Assembly: GCA_934621665.1 (NCBI GenBank)
Contig: CAKTUT010000035.1
Span: 1 to 12,809 of the forward strand
Length of the DNA: 12,809 nt
DNA from: an uncultured Oscillospiraceae bacterium
GTDB lineage: Bacteria > Bacillota > Clostridia > Oscillospirales > Oscillospiraceae
Reading direction: 5' to 3'
In this document: positions 1 to 6,410 of the stretch, piece after piece
Layout: each line of letters opens with the position of its first letter
Numbering within the stretch: the first letter of the stretch is position 1
Program-made: the position numbers and the translations under genes
Notes under the pieces: generated by a model
Told to the model about the DNA's origin: nothing
Databases searched by the model: none
The model's input: the letters and a program-made list of their open reading frames with translations, nothing else

Positions 1-230
1 ACGTACGGCAGCAGGGCGATGTGGCGGGCGCGCTTGATGGCGACCGTCAGCTGACGCTGATGAGCAGCGCAGGTACCGGTGGTACGGCGGGGCAGGATCT
101 TGCCGCGCTCGGACAGGTAACGGCGGAGCTTTGCAGTGTCTTTGAAGTCGATGTGCTCGACCTTATCGACGCAGAAAGAGCATACTTTCTTGCGGCGGCG
201 GGGACGGACACGGTCGTTAGCCATTGCCAT
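1..230 (-). CDS. rpsR: 30S ribosomal protein S18 (3' end outside window)
   Basis: The product is the small-subunit protein S18, which forms a heterodimer with S6 on the platform of the 30S subunit. The frame begins [15 protein letters not shown] and continues to [10 protein letters not shown], the S18 signature, where the window ends; only the last few residues are missing. It carries a CSFC motif plus a later Cys (GTCAAH), as in the zinc-binding form of S18. The first ATG has AAGGAGG 8 nt upstream; the second ATG two codons later is the alternative start. It is the last visible gene of rpsF-ssb-rpsR, 41 nt after ssb, an order conserved across bacteria. Identity is seen directly from the sequence; the zinc-binding role is from knowledge of the family. 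Confidence 0.96.
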   Translation of the reverse strand, partial: MAMANDRVRPRRRKKVCSFCVDKVEHIDFKDTAKLRRYLSERGKILPRRTTGTCAAHQRQLTVAIKRARHIALLPY

Positions 231-271
231 TATGAAATCCTCCTTATAGTCTTGTGGAAAAACAGAAATCC

Positions 272-748
272 TTAGAACGGAAGCTGGTCGTCGTCGCCCT
301 CGAGCATGGCAAAATCGGAAGCCGGAGCTGCGGGAGCTGCCGGTGCGGCATATGCAGGAGCGCCGCCATAGGACGGTGCGCCATAGCCGCCAGCCGACTG
401 ATCAAAGCCGCCGGGGGCTGCGCCGTCGCGCCGCGAATCACCAAAGTAGACGTTATCCGCCACAACCTCGGCCGAACGGCGCTTGTTGCCCTCCTTGTCC
501 TGCCAGTTGCGGATTTGCAGCCGGCCGGATACCACTGCCATGCGACCCTTGGTGAAGTACTTGCTGACAAATTCAGCCGTGCTGCGCCAGGCCACGATAT
601 CGACGAAATCAGTTTCACGCTCTGCGCCCTGTGCCGCAAAGTCGCGGTCAACAGCGAGCGTAAAGGATGCGACCGCGATGCCGCTGCCGGTGCGGCGCAG
701 CTCGGGGTCACGGGTCAGACGCCCCATGAGAACGATGTGGTTCAGCAT
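272..748 (-). CDS. ssb: Single-stranded DNA-binding protein SSB
   Basis: This 158-residue protein binds single-stranded DNA as a tetramer during replication, repair and recombination. The OB fold occupies about residues 1-105 ([18 protein letters not shown], then [20 protein letters not shown] and [16 protein letters not shown]). A Gly/Ala/Pro-rich linker of about 40 residues follows. The protein ends in the acidic tip DDDQLPF, the partner-recruiting tail of canonical SSBs. The start has AAGGAGG 7 nt upstream, overlapping the end of rpsF, so the two are probably coupled. Placement between rpsF and rpsR is the standard order. The start, domains and tail all agree, so the call is secure. Confidence 0.97.
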   Translation of the reverse strand: MLNHIVLMGRLTRDPELRRTGSGIAVASFTLAVDRDFAAQGAERETDFVDIVAWRSTAEFVSKYFTKGRMAVVSGRLQIRNWQDKEGNKRRSAEVVADNVYFGDSRRDGAAPGGFDQSAGGYGAPSYGGAPAYAAPAAPAAPASDFAMLEGDDDQLPF

Positions 749-760
749 GATTGCGCCTCC

Positions 761-1057
761 TTACTCTTCAACGGCCACGATGATGGAACGCATGATGCCA
801 TCCGTGATCTTGAAGACACGGTCAAGCTCAGCCGGCATTTCCGGCTTTGCCTCGCAGGTCATGTAGACGTAGTAGCCCTCGGGCAGATCGTTGATCGGGT
901 ATGCAAGACGGCGCTTGCCCCACTCGTCAACACTGGACACGGTACCATAGTCGTCTACGATGCCTTTGAATTTTTCCACGAGAGCCGCAATACCCTCTTC
1001 ACCCTGTGCGGGATCGACGATATAGATGATCTCATACTTTGCGGAAAGTTTTGCCAT
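761..1057 (-). CDS. rpsF: 30S ribosomal protein S6
   Basis: This is 30S protein S6, 98 residues, the partner of S18. It starts MAKLSAKYEIIYIVDP and contains DEWGKRRLAYPINDLPEGYY, the conserved S6 core, ending IIVAVEE. The frame stays open 37 codons further upstream. I chose the ATG at 1057 because AAGGAGGT lies 9 nt before it and because S6 families start just before YE(I/T). It is the first gene of the operon, with an exact-consensus promoter and a structured leader directly upstream. Only 12 nt separate it from ssb. Confidence 0.97.
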   Translation of the reverse strand: MAKLSAKYEIIYIVDPAQGEEGIAALVEKFKGIVDDYGTVSSVDEWGKRRLAYPINDLPEGYYVYMTCEAKPEMPAELDRVFKITDGIMRSIIVAVEE

Positions 1058-1076
1058 TGATGTTGCACCTCCTTCT

Positions 1077-1117
1077 GGACGTATGGCCGCAGATCGCGTC
1101 TGCGGCAAGGATCGTCC
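1077..1117 (-). promoter_or_regulatory. Candidate S6:S18 autoregulatory leader RNA of rpsF
   Basis: In the leader between the rpsF promoter and its Shine-Dalgarno, the minus-strand RNA folds into a perfect 8-bp hairpin, GCCGCAGA-CGCGA-TCTGCGGC (1086-1106). It is flanked by an outer 5-bp helix GGACG/CGTCC (1113-1117 with 1077-1081), with ATCCTT and CATA as internal unpaired strands. rpsF leaders in many bacteria carry an RNA bound by the S6:S18 complex that represses the operon, with an unpaired CCG-type determinant beside a hairpin. The position, two-helix form and internal loop fit. Whether the protein-contact bases match the consensus was not tested. Confidence 0.6.
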
Positions 1118-1139
1118 GCCTGTTCTGGCAGACCAAGAC

Positions 1140-1168
1140 ATTATAACGGACAAATTCCGCGCTGTCAA
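1140..1168 (-). promoter_or_regulatory. Sigma-A promoter of rpsF-ssb-rpsR
   Basis: On the minus strand this is TTGACA (1168-1163), a 17-nt spacer and TATAAT (1145-1140): an exact match to the vegetative consensus in both boxes with the ideal spacing. Transcription should start near 1133, giving a leader of about 75 nt before rpsF. It fits a highly expressed ribosomal protein operon. Confidence 0.92.
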
Positions 1169-1262
1169 CCGGAAACGTTGAAAAAAGGACTGCTTTTTCG
1201 GATTTTTTTGAAAATAAGCGCGTTATGCTTCAAATAAAGCGGCGGTTTTGCCTGCTGTGCAG

Positions 1263-1742
1263 TTAAAGAAGCACTTCCGGCGGCTTTTTTGCGCGCTTTT
1301 CGCGCAAACGCCGGAAGAAGTCGGACAGCAGCGCGGCGCACTCGTCCGCCAATACGCCGGACAAAAGCGCCGGTTTCCCACTGCATGGAAGCGTAAAGAG
1401 ATTGACGGCAGAGCCGCAGCAGCCGTTGACGCGGTCATCTGCGCCATAGACCACGCGCGGGATGCGCGCGTTGATGATTGCCCCGGCGCACATGGGACAC
1501 GGCTCAAGCGTGACATATAGTGTGCACTGCCACAGCCGCCAGCCGCCAAGTGTCCGGCATGCCTCGGCAATCGCCTCAATTTCGGCGTGCGCCAACGCGC
1601 TTTTTGCCGTTTCGCGGCGGTTGCGGCCGCGGCCGACAATCCGGTCGCCCAGCGTCACCACGCAGCCGACGGGCACTTCGCCCTCCTCTGCCGCCTCCTG
1701 TGCCAGTAGGATCGCTTCGCACATGAATTGTTCGTCGTTCAT
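1263..1742 (-). CDS. tadA: tRNA adenosine(34) deaminase TadA
   Basis: The enzyme deaminates adenosine-34 to inosine in the tRNA-Arg(ACG) anticodon, allowing wobble decoding. The protein has 159 residues, normal for TadA. The zinc and catalytic residues are visible: HAE at 52-54 (His zinc ligand, Glu proton shuttle) and PCPMC at 81-85 (two Cys ligands). Further family blocks are VPVGCVV near 23-29 and NRRETAKSALAHAE. GGAGGG lies about 5 nt before the ATG. It is separated from the rpsF promoter region and has its own promoter, so it is probably monocistronic. Free cytidine/guanine deaminases share the zinc site, but the N-terminal half and the CPMCAGAI block favour TadA. Confidence 0.95.
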   Translation of the reverse strand: MNDEQFMCEAILLAQEAAEEGEVPVGCVVTLGDRIVGRGRNRRETAKSALAHAEIEAIAEACRTLGGWRLWQCTLYVTLEPCPMCAGAIINARIPRVVYGADDRVNGCCGSAVNLFTLPCSGKPALLSGVLADECAALLSDFFRRLREKRAKKPPEVLL

Positions 1743-1800
1743 AGAATCCCTCCAGGGAGTGGTTGTCTGCGGCTAAGATATCAAGCCTCTTGACAAAACG

Positions 1801-1829
1801 ATTCTAGCAGATGCGCGTCCGCGCGTCAA
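1801..1829 (-). promoter_or_regulatory. Promoter of tadA
   Basis: The minus strand shows TTGACG (1829-1824), a 17-nt spacer and TAGAAT (1806-1801), about 60 nt before the tadA start. Each box differs from the sigma-A consensus at one position. A TTGACA on the opposite strand at 1790-1795 lacks a partner -10 and was not called. Confidence 0.75.
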
Positions 1830-1847
1830 ATATATCCGCGCCCATGC

Positions 1848-2216
1848 CTACGGTTCATTTTCCGGGTGCTGCGCAGAAAAAAGCGCCGCCAACAGCAGCG
1901 CAAGGTCTTTTTCGCCAAACGGACGCTCCACACCGCCGGCTGCGCGCAGCGTCAGCGTAGACTGCGCCTCGGAAAGAAGCCGGTCAAAGCCGGCGCTCAG
2001 AGACGTAAAATCCGGCGTGCTCTCGTGCCCGGTCACCAGATAGTCCACGCTCACGTCGAAAAGCGACGCCAACGCGCAAAGCGTTGCGCAGTCCGGCTCA
2101 CGCCGTCCCTGTTCATACATCCCAATTGCGCTGGCGCTTACGCCAAGCTGTGCGGCAAGCTCCGCCTGATTCCATCCGTGCGCCTTGCGCAGCTGTGCCA
2201 GTCGAATACCTAACAT
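1848..2216 (-). CDS. XRE/Cro-CI family HTH transcriptional regulator
   Basis: A 122-residue DNA-binding protein. Residues 1-60 form an HTH_3 (Cro/CI-type) domain: LGIRLAQLRKAHGWNQAELAAQLGVSASAIGMYEQGRREPD is the helix-turn-helix, followed by LCALASLFDVSVDYLVTG, typical of phage-type and SinR-like repressors. The last 60 residues are of unknown fold and may mediate dimerization or sensing. GGGAGGG lies 7 nt before the ATG. It is transcribed divergently from the three-gene mini-operon at 2358-3016. The intergenic region holds a promoter for that operon with a perfect dyad between its boxes, the likely operator. Function as a local repressor is inferred from fold and layout. Confidence 0.85.
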   Translation of the reverse strand: MLGIRLAQLRKAHGWNQAELAAQLGVSASAIGMYEQGRREPDCATLCALASLFDVSVDYLVTGHESTPDFTSLSAGFDRLLSEAQSTLTLRAAGGVERPFGEKDLALLLAALFSAQHPENEP

Positions 2217-2258
2217 TTCTTCTCCCTCCCTGAATTCCAGAAAAAGTAAAATTCGCCC

Positions 2259-2287
2259 TTGACATCACACGTTTCGTGTAGTACACT
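2259..2287 (+). promoter_or_regulatory. Promoter of the mini-operon with embedded dyad operator
   Basis: Plus strand TTGACA (2259-2264), 17-nt spacer, TACACT (2282-2287). The spacer contains the perfect inverted repeat ACACG-TTT-CGTGT (2267-2279). A dyad between -35 and -10 is where Cro/CI-type repressors often act by blocking RNA polymerase. The neighbouring divergent XRE gene is the obvious candidate binder. The promoter call is strong; operator identity is inference. Confidence 0.8.
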
Positions 2288-2357
2288 TTGATATGGAAAT
2301 AAATGTAAAATACAAATCATTTCGACAAAGCGTAAAGGGCAGGAGGGAGAAGAAAAT

Positions 2358-2573
2358 ATGGCACAAAGATGCCGAAAAAAACGCGACAGCCAGCTTGCGC
2401 CGGTATTTAACTGGTGTAAGTGGTGCGGCGGCGAGATCTACATTGGACAGCGCTATTATGCAACCGGGAATGGGCTGGTCTGTGAGGAATGCTTTCCCGC
2501 ATACAGCCGGGAGTATTTCCTCCCGGCGCTGCGGACGGCAATGGTGCGGAGGTTTGGGTATGACGATGATTGA
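2358..2573 (+). CDS. Small CxxC-CxxC zinc-knuckle protein, phage-like
   Basis: I do not recognise a named family. The product is 71 residues. A basic N-terminus (MAQRCRKKR) is followed by two CxxC pairs at C20/C23 (WCKWCGG) and C42/C45 (VCEECF), the spacing of a treble-clef or zinc-ribbon knuckle, and an acidic end (YDDD). AGGAGGG is 10 nt before the ATG. It is the first gene after the dyad-containing promoter and overlaps the next gene by 14 nt, so the two are translated together. Small zinc-knuckle proteins of this sort are common in early or regulatory modules of clostridial phages. Nucleic-acid or protein binding is possible but unproven. Confidence 0.7.
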   Translation: MAQRCRKKRDSQLAPVFNWCKWCGGEIYIGQRYYATGNGLVCEECFPAYSREYFLPALRTAMVRRFGYDDD

Positions 2574-2793
2574 AATGGCCGTTGAGTACCGGGGCTGTGC
2601 AGAACAGCTGCGGCGGCGGCTGCGCGTATTGCGCAGCGCCGACCGCAGCTGCCCCGGTGGAGAGGAGCAGTTCTGGCTACGGCGGCGGATCGCGGCGCTG
2701 ACGGTAGCATTGACGCAGCTCAATGAGCTGACAGAACTGTTGGAACACTACTATGAAAGGGGGTATTACCGGAGTGAGAAATATCGAGTTTGA
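2560..2793 (+). CDS. Small charged helical protein, phage-like, unknown function
   Basis: This 77-residue protein belongs to no family I can name with certainty. It is rich in Arg, Glu and Leu, with long predicted helices (CAEQLRRRLRVL and RRRIAALTVALTQLNELTELLEHYY), which suggests a short coiled coil. It ends ERGYYRSEKYRV. GGAGG lies 7 nt before the ATG, and the start sits inside the last 14 nt of the upstream zinc-knuckle gene. Its own end overlaps the start of the sigma-like gene. The tight overlaps point to one co-regulated cassette. A second ATG two codons downstream is a possible alternative start. Confidence 0.65.
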   Translation: MTMIEMAVEYRGCAEQLRRRLRVLRSADRSCPGGEEQFWLRRRIAALTVALTQLNELTELLEHYYERGYYRSEKYRV

Positions 2794-3016
2794 CGGCTAT
2801 TACGGTCCGCGCCTTTCGCGCGAGATGCAGCGCAGGCGGCTGATGCGGGTGATAGATAACGAGCTGACGGAAAAGCAGCGCCGCGTGGTGCTGGGCTATT
2901 ACTTTGAGCAGAAGAACATCTGCCGATTGGCCGAGGAATACGGCGTAAACAAATCCTCCATCAGCCGGATGCTGCACCGGGCGGAGCACCGGATGAAGCA
3001 GTATCTGAAATATTGA
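2774..3016 (+). CDS. Stand-alone sigma-70 region 4-like HTH protein
   Basis: About 80 residues, consisting almost only of a sigma-factor region 4-type helix-turn-helix: LTEKQRRVVLGYYFEQKN, then CRLAEEYGVNKSSISRML, then HRAEHRMKQYLKY. There is no region 2, so it cannot be a complete sigma factor. Such proteins act as phage-type transcription activators or as modulators that bind -35-like DNA. I prefer the GTG at 2774, with AAAGGGGG 10 nt upstream. The in-frame ATG at 2753 (87 residues) has a poor ribosome site but cannot be excluded. It overlaps the preceding gene by 20 nt and closes the cassette. The target promoter is unknown. Confidence 0.75.
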   Translation: MRNIEFDGYYGPRLSREMQRRRLMRVIDNELTEKQRRVVLGYYFEQKNICRLAEEYGVNKSSISRMLHRAEHRMKQYLKY

Positions 3017-3023
3017 GCGGCAG

Positions 3024-3062
3024 ACAGGCGGGAATGCGGTTGTTTATGCGACTCCCGCCTGT
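3024..3062 (+). terminator. Hairpin after the mini-operon (T-poor)
   Basis: A perfect 10-bp stem ACAGGCGGGA/TCCCGCCTGT with a 19-nt loop lies 7 nt after the sigma-like gene. No U-run follows, so it is either a weak or factor-assisted terminator or an mRNA 3'-end stabiliser. Confidence 0.4.
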
Positions 3063-3112
3063 AATGCGTCAATCGCGCCGGGCGTAAATCCGTGTTAAAT
3101 CGACACACCACT

Positions 3113-3238
3113 GAAAAAAGCCCCCTGACCGAGGATCAGTCGATCAGTCAGTCAGGGGTGAGAAATGGATTGTGGGATTTGGTCTGCGGCCGCGCCGCAA
3201 ACCGGGGATATGAAGTGCGCTCGTATTGGATAAGCTGT
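3113..3238 (-). ncRNA. Candidate small RNA in the xre-module/mnmG gap
   Basis: No open frame of note lies here on the minus strand, yet the stretch looks like a transcription unit. An extended -10 (TGG-TATGAT, 3253-3245) predicts a start near 3238. Downstream come a GGATA/TATCC hairpin and a 10-bp stem GGTTTGCGGC/GCCGCAGACC with a 3-nt loop (3180-3202). It ends with a good intrinsic terminator at 3114-3158. A transcript of roughly 125 nt is inferred. No -35 box is convincing and I recognise no known RNA family. It could instead be an untranslated remnant. Confidence 0.35.
3114..3158 (-). terminator. Intrinsic terminator, minus strand
   Basis: On the minus strand an 8-bp stem CCCCTGAC/GTCAGGGG (3158-3151 with 3129-3122) is followed by GGC and then six T (3119-3114). 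The loop contains a tandem duplication of the octamer GATCAGTC. No minus-strand protein gene precedes it, which is why a small RNA is proposed here. Confidence 0.7.
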
Positions 3239-3340
3239 ATCCATATCATACCAGCCGGAATGTGAAAAATCTGTCGAAGCTTGTCGGCGGCACGGAAAAT
3301 ATTTCCACGCTTTGGCGTTGGCGGCAAGTGGCGCAGTGCC

Positions 3341-3369
3341 TTGCAAATCGCGGCGCAGCTTGCTACAAT
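3341..3369 (+). promoter_or_regulatory. Promoter of mnmG
   Basis: TTGCAA (3341-3346), a 17-nt spacer and TACAAT (3364-3369), with TGC just before the -10 giving an extended -10. It lies 36 nt before the mnmG start. The -35 matches the consensus at four of six positions. Confidence 0.65.
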
Positions 3370-3405
3370 ATACGATAGATTTGAGCACCATTTGGGGGAA
3401 TGCAC

Positions 3406-5280
3406 ATGAAATTTGACGCGGGTATATTTGACGCAGCCATTATCGGCGCGGGACACGCCGGCATTGAGGCAGGGCTTGCCTGCGCGCGGATGGGACTGCA
3501 CACGGCGGTGTTTACCATCAATCTGGATGCCGTGGGCAATATGCCGTGCAATCCCGCCATCGGCGGCACGGGAAAGGGACATCTGGTGCGCGAGCTTGAC
3601 GCGCTGGGCGGCGAGATGGCAAGGGCTGCCGATCGCTGCTGCATCCAGTACCGGATGCTCAATCGCGGCAAAGGCCCTGCCGTGCATTCGCTGCGTGCGC
3701 AGGCCGACCGCCGGAGGTATCAGGAGGACATGAAGCGCACGCTCGAGCGACAGCCAAATCTGGAGCTGATGCAGGCGATGGTAACGGAGATTGGTCTGGA
3801 CGCGTCGGGCGCGGTAGAAAGCGTGACAACAAGCCTTGGTGCGGTGTATCGTGTGCGTGCGGTGGTAATCGCCTCGGGCACGTATCTGGATGCACGCGTG
3901 ATCATCGGCGACAGCGCCGTTTCGTCCGGCCCTGACGGAATGCAGGCGGCAAGCGGCCTGACGCAGTGCCTTGCGGCGATGGGGCTTCGGCTGCGTCGGT
4001 TTAAAACCGGCACGCCGCCGCGCGTGAACCGACGGAGCATCGACTTTTCGCAGATGGAGCTTCAGCCAGGTGATGAAAATCCCGTGCCGTTTTCATTCCG
4101 CACGGAGCGCGCGCCCGAAAACCGCGCCGTGTGCCATCTGACGTATACAAATGAAAAGACACACGCGGTCATCCGCGAAAATTTTGCGCGCAGTCCCCTC
4201 TTTAACGGCATGATCGAGTCGGTTGGGCCGCGCTACTGCCCGTCGATTGAGACGAAGATTGACCGTTTCCCCGATAAGCCCCGCCATCAGCTGTTCATTG
4301 AGCCGTGCGGGCTGGGAACGGATGAGATGTATATTCAGGGCTTTTCATCCAGCCTCCCGCTTGACGTGCAGCTTGCGATGCTGCACACGGTGACGGGGCT
4401 TGAGCATGCGGAGATGATGCGCCCGGCGTATGCGATTGAATATGACTGCATCGACCCGACCGAGCTTCTGCCGACGCTGGAGTGCAAAAAAGTGCCCGGA
4501 CTTTATGGTGCGGGACAGTTTAACGGCTCCAGCGGCTATGAGGAGGCGGCGGTACAGGGCATTGTAGCGGGCGTGAACGCTGCGCTGAAAATCAAGGGCG
4601 AAGAGCCGATGATTTTAAAGCGCTCCGACGGCTATATCGGCACGCTCATTGACGATCTGGTCACCAAGGGTACGAATGAGCCGTACCGGATCATGACCTC
4701 GCGGTCAGAGTATCGTCTGCTCCACCGGCAGGACAACGCTGACCGGCGGCTGAGCCACATTGGCCACCGCGTGGGGCTGATTTCTGACGAGGAATTTGCG
4801 CGCGTCGAGGAAAAGTACCGCGGTGTGGATGCGGAGCTCCGGCGGCTGGAGACGACGGGCGTTGCCGAGAGCGAGGCGCTGAACGCGCTTTTGGAGCGCG
4901 CGGGCACTGCGCCCGTCAAGGGCTCGGCGCGGCTTTCCGATTTGATCCGGCGGCCGCAGATCAGCTATGACGAGCTTGCACCGTTTGACCCCGGGCGGCC
5001 GCAGCTGACTGCGGCGCAGCGCGAGGCCGTAGAGATAGAGCTGAAATACGCCGGCTACATCCGGCGGCAGGAAAAGCAGGTGGAGGAGTTCCGAAGAGAG
5101 GAGTCGCGCCTTTTGCCGCCCAATATCGACTATCTGTCAATTGGCGGACTGCGCGTGGAGGCACGGCAGAAACTGGATGAAATCCGGCCGGTATCGGTCG
5201 GACAGGCCAGCCGTATCTCGGGCGTGTCACCGAGTGATATCGCGGTGCTGCTGATCTGGCTGCAAGGGCAGTCGTCATAA
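3406..5280 (+). CDS. mnmG: tRNA uridine-5-carboxymethylaminomethyl modification enzyme MnmG
   Basis: MnmG (GidA), 624 residues and full length, works with MnmE to add the (carboxymethyl)aminomethyl group to U34 of several tRNAs, using FAD, NADH and methylene-THF. Visible motifs are the FAD-binding GAGHAG (residues 14-19), the family block [19 protein letters not shown] near 50-68, and the second signature [23 protein letters not shown]. The C-terminal helical MnmE-binding part ends [17 protein letters not shown] start at 3406 because GGGGG is 7 nt upstream; the ATG at 3400 is too close to it. mnmE is not adjacent here, unlike the common mnmE-mnmG pairing. The gene has its own promoter and is followed by a palindromic repeat. 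Confidence 0.97.
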   Translation: MKFDAGIFDAAIIGAGHAGIEAGLACARMGLHTAVFTINLDAVGNMPCNPAIGGTGKGHLVRELDALGGEMARAADRCCIQYRMLNRGKGPAVHSLRAQADRRRYQEDMKRTLERQPNLELMQAMVTEIGLDASGAVESVTTSLGAVYRVRAVVIASGTYLDARVIIGDSAVSSGPDGMQAASGLTQCLAAMGLRLRRFKTGTPPRVNRRSIDFSQMELQPGDENPVPFSFRTERAPENRAVCHLTYTNEKTHAVIRENFARSPLFNGMIESVGPRYCPSIETKIDRFPDKPRHQLFIEPCGLGTDEMYIQGFSSSLPLDVQLAMLHTVTGLEHAEMMRPAYAIEYDCIDPTELLPTLECKKVPGLYGAGQFNGSSGYEEAAVQGIVAGVNAALKIKGEEPMILKRSDGYIGTLIDDLVTKGTNEPYRIMTSRSEYRLLHRQDNADRRLSHIGHRVGLISDEEFARVEEKYRGVDAELRRLETTGVAESEALNALLERAGTAPVKGSARLSDLIRRPQISYDELAPFDPGRPQLTAAQREAVEIELKYAGYIRRQEKQVEEFRREESRLLPPNIDYLSIGGLRVEARQKLDEIRPVSVGQASRISGVSPSDIAVLLIWLQGQSS

Positions 5281-5351
5281 GGGCGGACGCTCTGCCTGCC
5301 CGTGCCCTCAATTTTGCTGCATTCTGTAGGGGCGGATGCCCACATCCGCCC
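5281..5351. repeat. Dispersed GC-rich palindromic repeat, copy 1 (two cores)
   Basis: Directly after the mnmG stop the sequence reads GGGCGGACGCTCTGCC. About 45 nt later TGTAGGGGCGGA begins a perfect palindrome, GGGCGGATG-CCCA-CATCCGCCC (5330-5351). The same 12-mer TGTAGGGGCGGA recurs at 10838 in another intergenic space. The element is intergenic and non-coding, and may also act as a transcript 3' hairpin for mnmG. The rest of the gap to tatD (5352-5463) holds only the tatD ribosome site and no clear promoter. Confidence 0.65.
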
Positions 5352-5463
5352 GTGCGATAATTCGCTTTTACGGAAGTTGAATGCAAATTTGCTACAACGG
5401 GTCGATGTGCACTCGCGAGGGGTAGGCCACCGGAGGTTTTGAAATATAGTTCAGGAGGTCTCT

Positions 5464-6243
5464 ATGTACTTTGATTCTCATGCGCATCTGGACGATGTGC
5501 GTTTTCAAGATGATTTTGATGAAATCCTTGCGCGGATGCGCCAGAACGGCGTCAATGGGATGATGAACATCGGCTGTGACCTTCCGTCGTCGGAGCGCTC
5601 TGTCGCACTGGCCGAGCGCTACGACTGGATTTGGGCGGCGGTCGGAAGCCACCCGGATGACGCGGATCATGTGGATGAGGCGCTGATTGCACGCTATCGC
5701 GCGCTGTGCTGCAATCCGCGCGTGCGCGCCATCGGTGAGATCGGTCTGGATTATTACTATGAGGACGTGCCGCGCGAGATTCAGAAGCAGGCGTTTCGGA
5801 TGCAGCTTCAGCTGGCACGGGAGCTTTCCCTGCCGGTTGTGGTGCACGAGCGCGAGGCGCACGGCGACGCGCTGAAAATTTTGGACGATTTTGTGGACGT
5901 GCACGGTGTATTCCACTGCTACTCCGGCAGTCTTGAGATGGCAAAAGAGCTGGTCAAGCGCGGCTGGTATCTCGGCTTTACAGGTGTGATTACATTTAAG
6001 AACGCGCGCAAGGCTGTGGAGGTGGCCGAATGGCTGCCGCTGAGCCGGACGCTGATTGAGACGGACTGTCCCTATATGGCGCCCGAGCCGTTCCGCGGCC
6101 GCCGCTGCGATCCCAGCATGGTAGTGCGCATGGCGGAAAAAATTGCCGAAATCAAAGGCGTGTCGGTGGAAACGGTGGCCAAGGCCACAACGAAAAATGC
6201 GCACGAGCTGTTCCGGCTTTCATCCAAACAATTTCCAGAATAG
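5464..6243 (+). CDS. tatD: TatD family metal-dependent hydrolase/DNase
   Basis: A 259-residue amidohydrolase-fold enzyme. TatD proteins are divalent-metal 3'-5' exonucleases or deoxyribonucleases linked to DNA repair and turnover. Metal ligands are visible in order: DSHAHLD (H6, H8), GEIGLDYYY (E92), VVVHERE (H128), FHCYSGS (H151) and ETDCPYMAP (D201). The length is typical for the family. AGGAGG lies 5 nt before the ATG. It has no clear promoter of its own and may be read from mnmG, although a palindromic repeat intervenes; a strong terminator follows. The exact substrate cannot be told from sequence, and YcfH/YabD-type paralogues share these motifs. Confidence 0.92.
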   Translation: MYFDSHAHLDDVRFQDDFDEILARMRQNGVNGMMNIGCDLPSSERSVALAERYDWIWAAVGSHPDDADHVDEALIARYRALCCNPRVRAIGEIGLDYYYEDVPREIQKQAFRMQLQLARELSLPVVVHEREAHGDALKILDDFVDVHGVFHCYSGSLEMAKELVKRGWYLGFTGVITFKNARKAVEVAEWLPLSRTLIETDCPYMAPEPFRGRRCDPSMVVRMAEKIAEIKGVSVETVAKATTKNAHELFRLSSKQFPE

Positions 6244-6301
6244 CACGGCCTTTTCCAAAAATCAACAGATTTTGGGTAAGCTTTACACAAATTTATACAC
6301 G

Positions 6302-6347
6302 AAAAACGGCAGACTGCGAGGCATGTTCCCTGCATCTGCCGTTTTTT
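6302..6347 (+). terminator. Intrinsic terminator after tatD
   Basis: An 8-bp stem ACGGCAGA/TCTGCCGT (6306-6313 with 6335-6342), extended by A/T pairs on both sides, ends in a run of six T (6342-6347). It cleanly separates tatD from ung. Confidence 0.88.
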
Positions 6348-6356
6348 ACAAGGGGC

Positions 6357-6385
6357 TTGCGGCGGCGCGGTGCGGCTGGTATACT
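6357..6385 (+). promoter_or_regulatory. Promoter of ung
   Basis: TTGCGG (6357-6362), a 17-nt spacer and TATACT (6380-6385) start 9 nt after the tatD terminator. The ung start follows 25 nt after the -10, leaving a short leader with AGGAGG. Confidence 0.75.
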
Positions 6386-6410
6386 GAGAAAAAACACAGG
6401 AGGCAGAACG

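Noticed and set aside
254..1060. A long plus-strand open frame (268 codons) over rpsR, ssb and rpsF
   Set aside because: It is antisense to three firmly identified genes, has no ribosome site and no recognisable protein features; a by-product of GC-rich codon use.
1284..1320. GCGC-rich hairpin at the 3' end of tadA as its terminator
   Set aside because: It lies inside the coding region and the T-run is in its loop rather than after the stem. No clear intrinsic terminator was found downstream of tadA.
3131..3155. GATCAGTC tandem copies as a CRISPR-like or tandem repeat array
   Set aside because: Only two adjacent copies plus a partial one, all inside a terminator loop; no spacers and no cas genes.
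3148..3687. Minus-strand frame opposite the mnmG start
   Set aside because: Overlaps the mnmG FAD-binding region in antisense and the predicted terminator; low-complexity composition.
5381..5425. Tiny frame (14 codons, beginning MQICYNGS) before tatD as a leader peptide
   Set aside because: Only a weak GGAAG precedes it, there is no codon run or attenuator hairpin, and tatD is not a typical attenuated gene.
5392..6204. A minus-strand 270-codon frame opposite tatD
   Set aside because: Antisense shadow of a gene with all TatD metal ligands; no ribosome site or family features.
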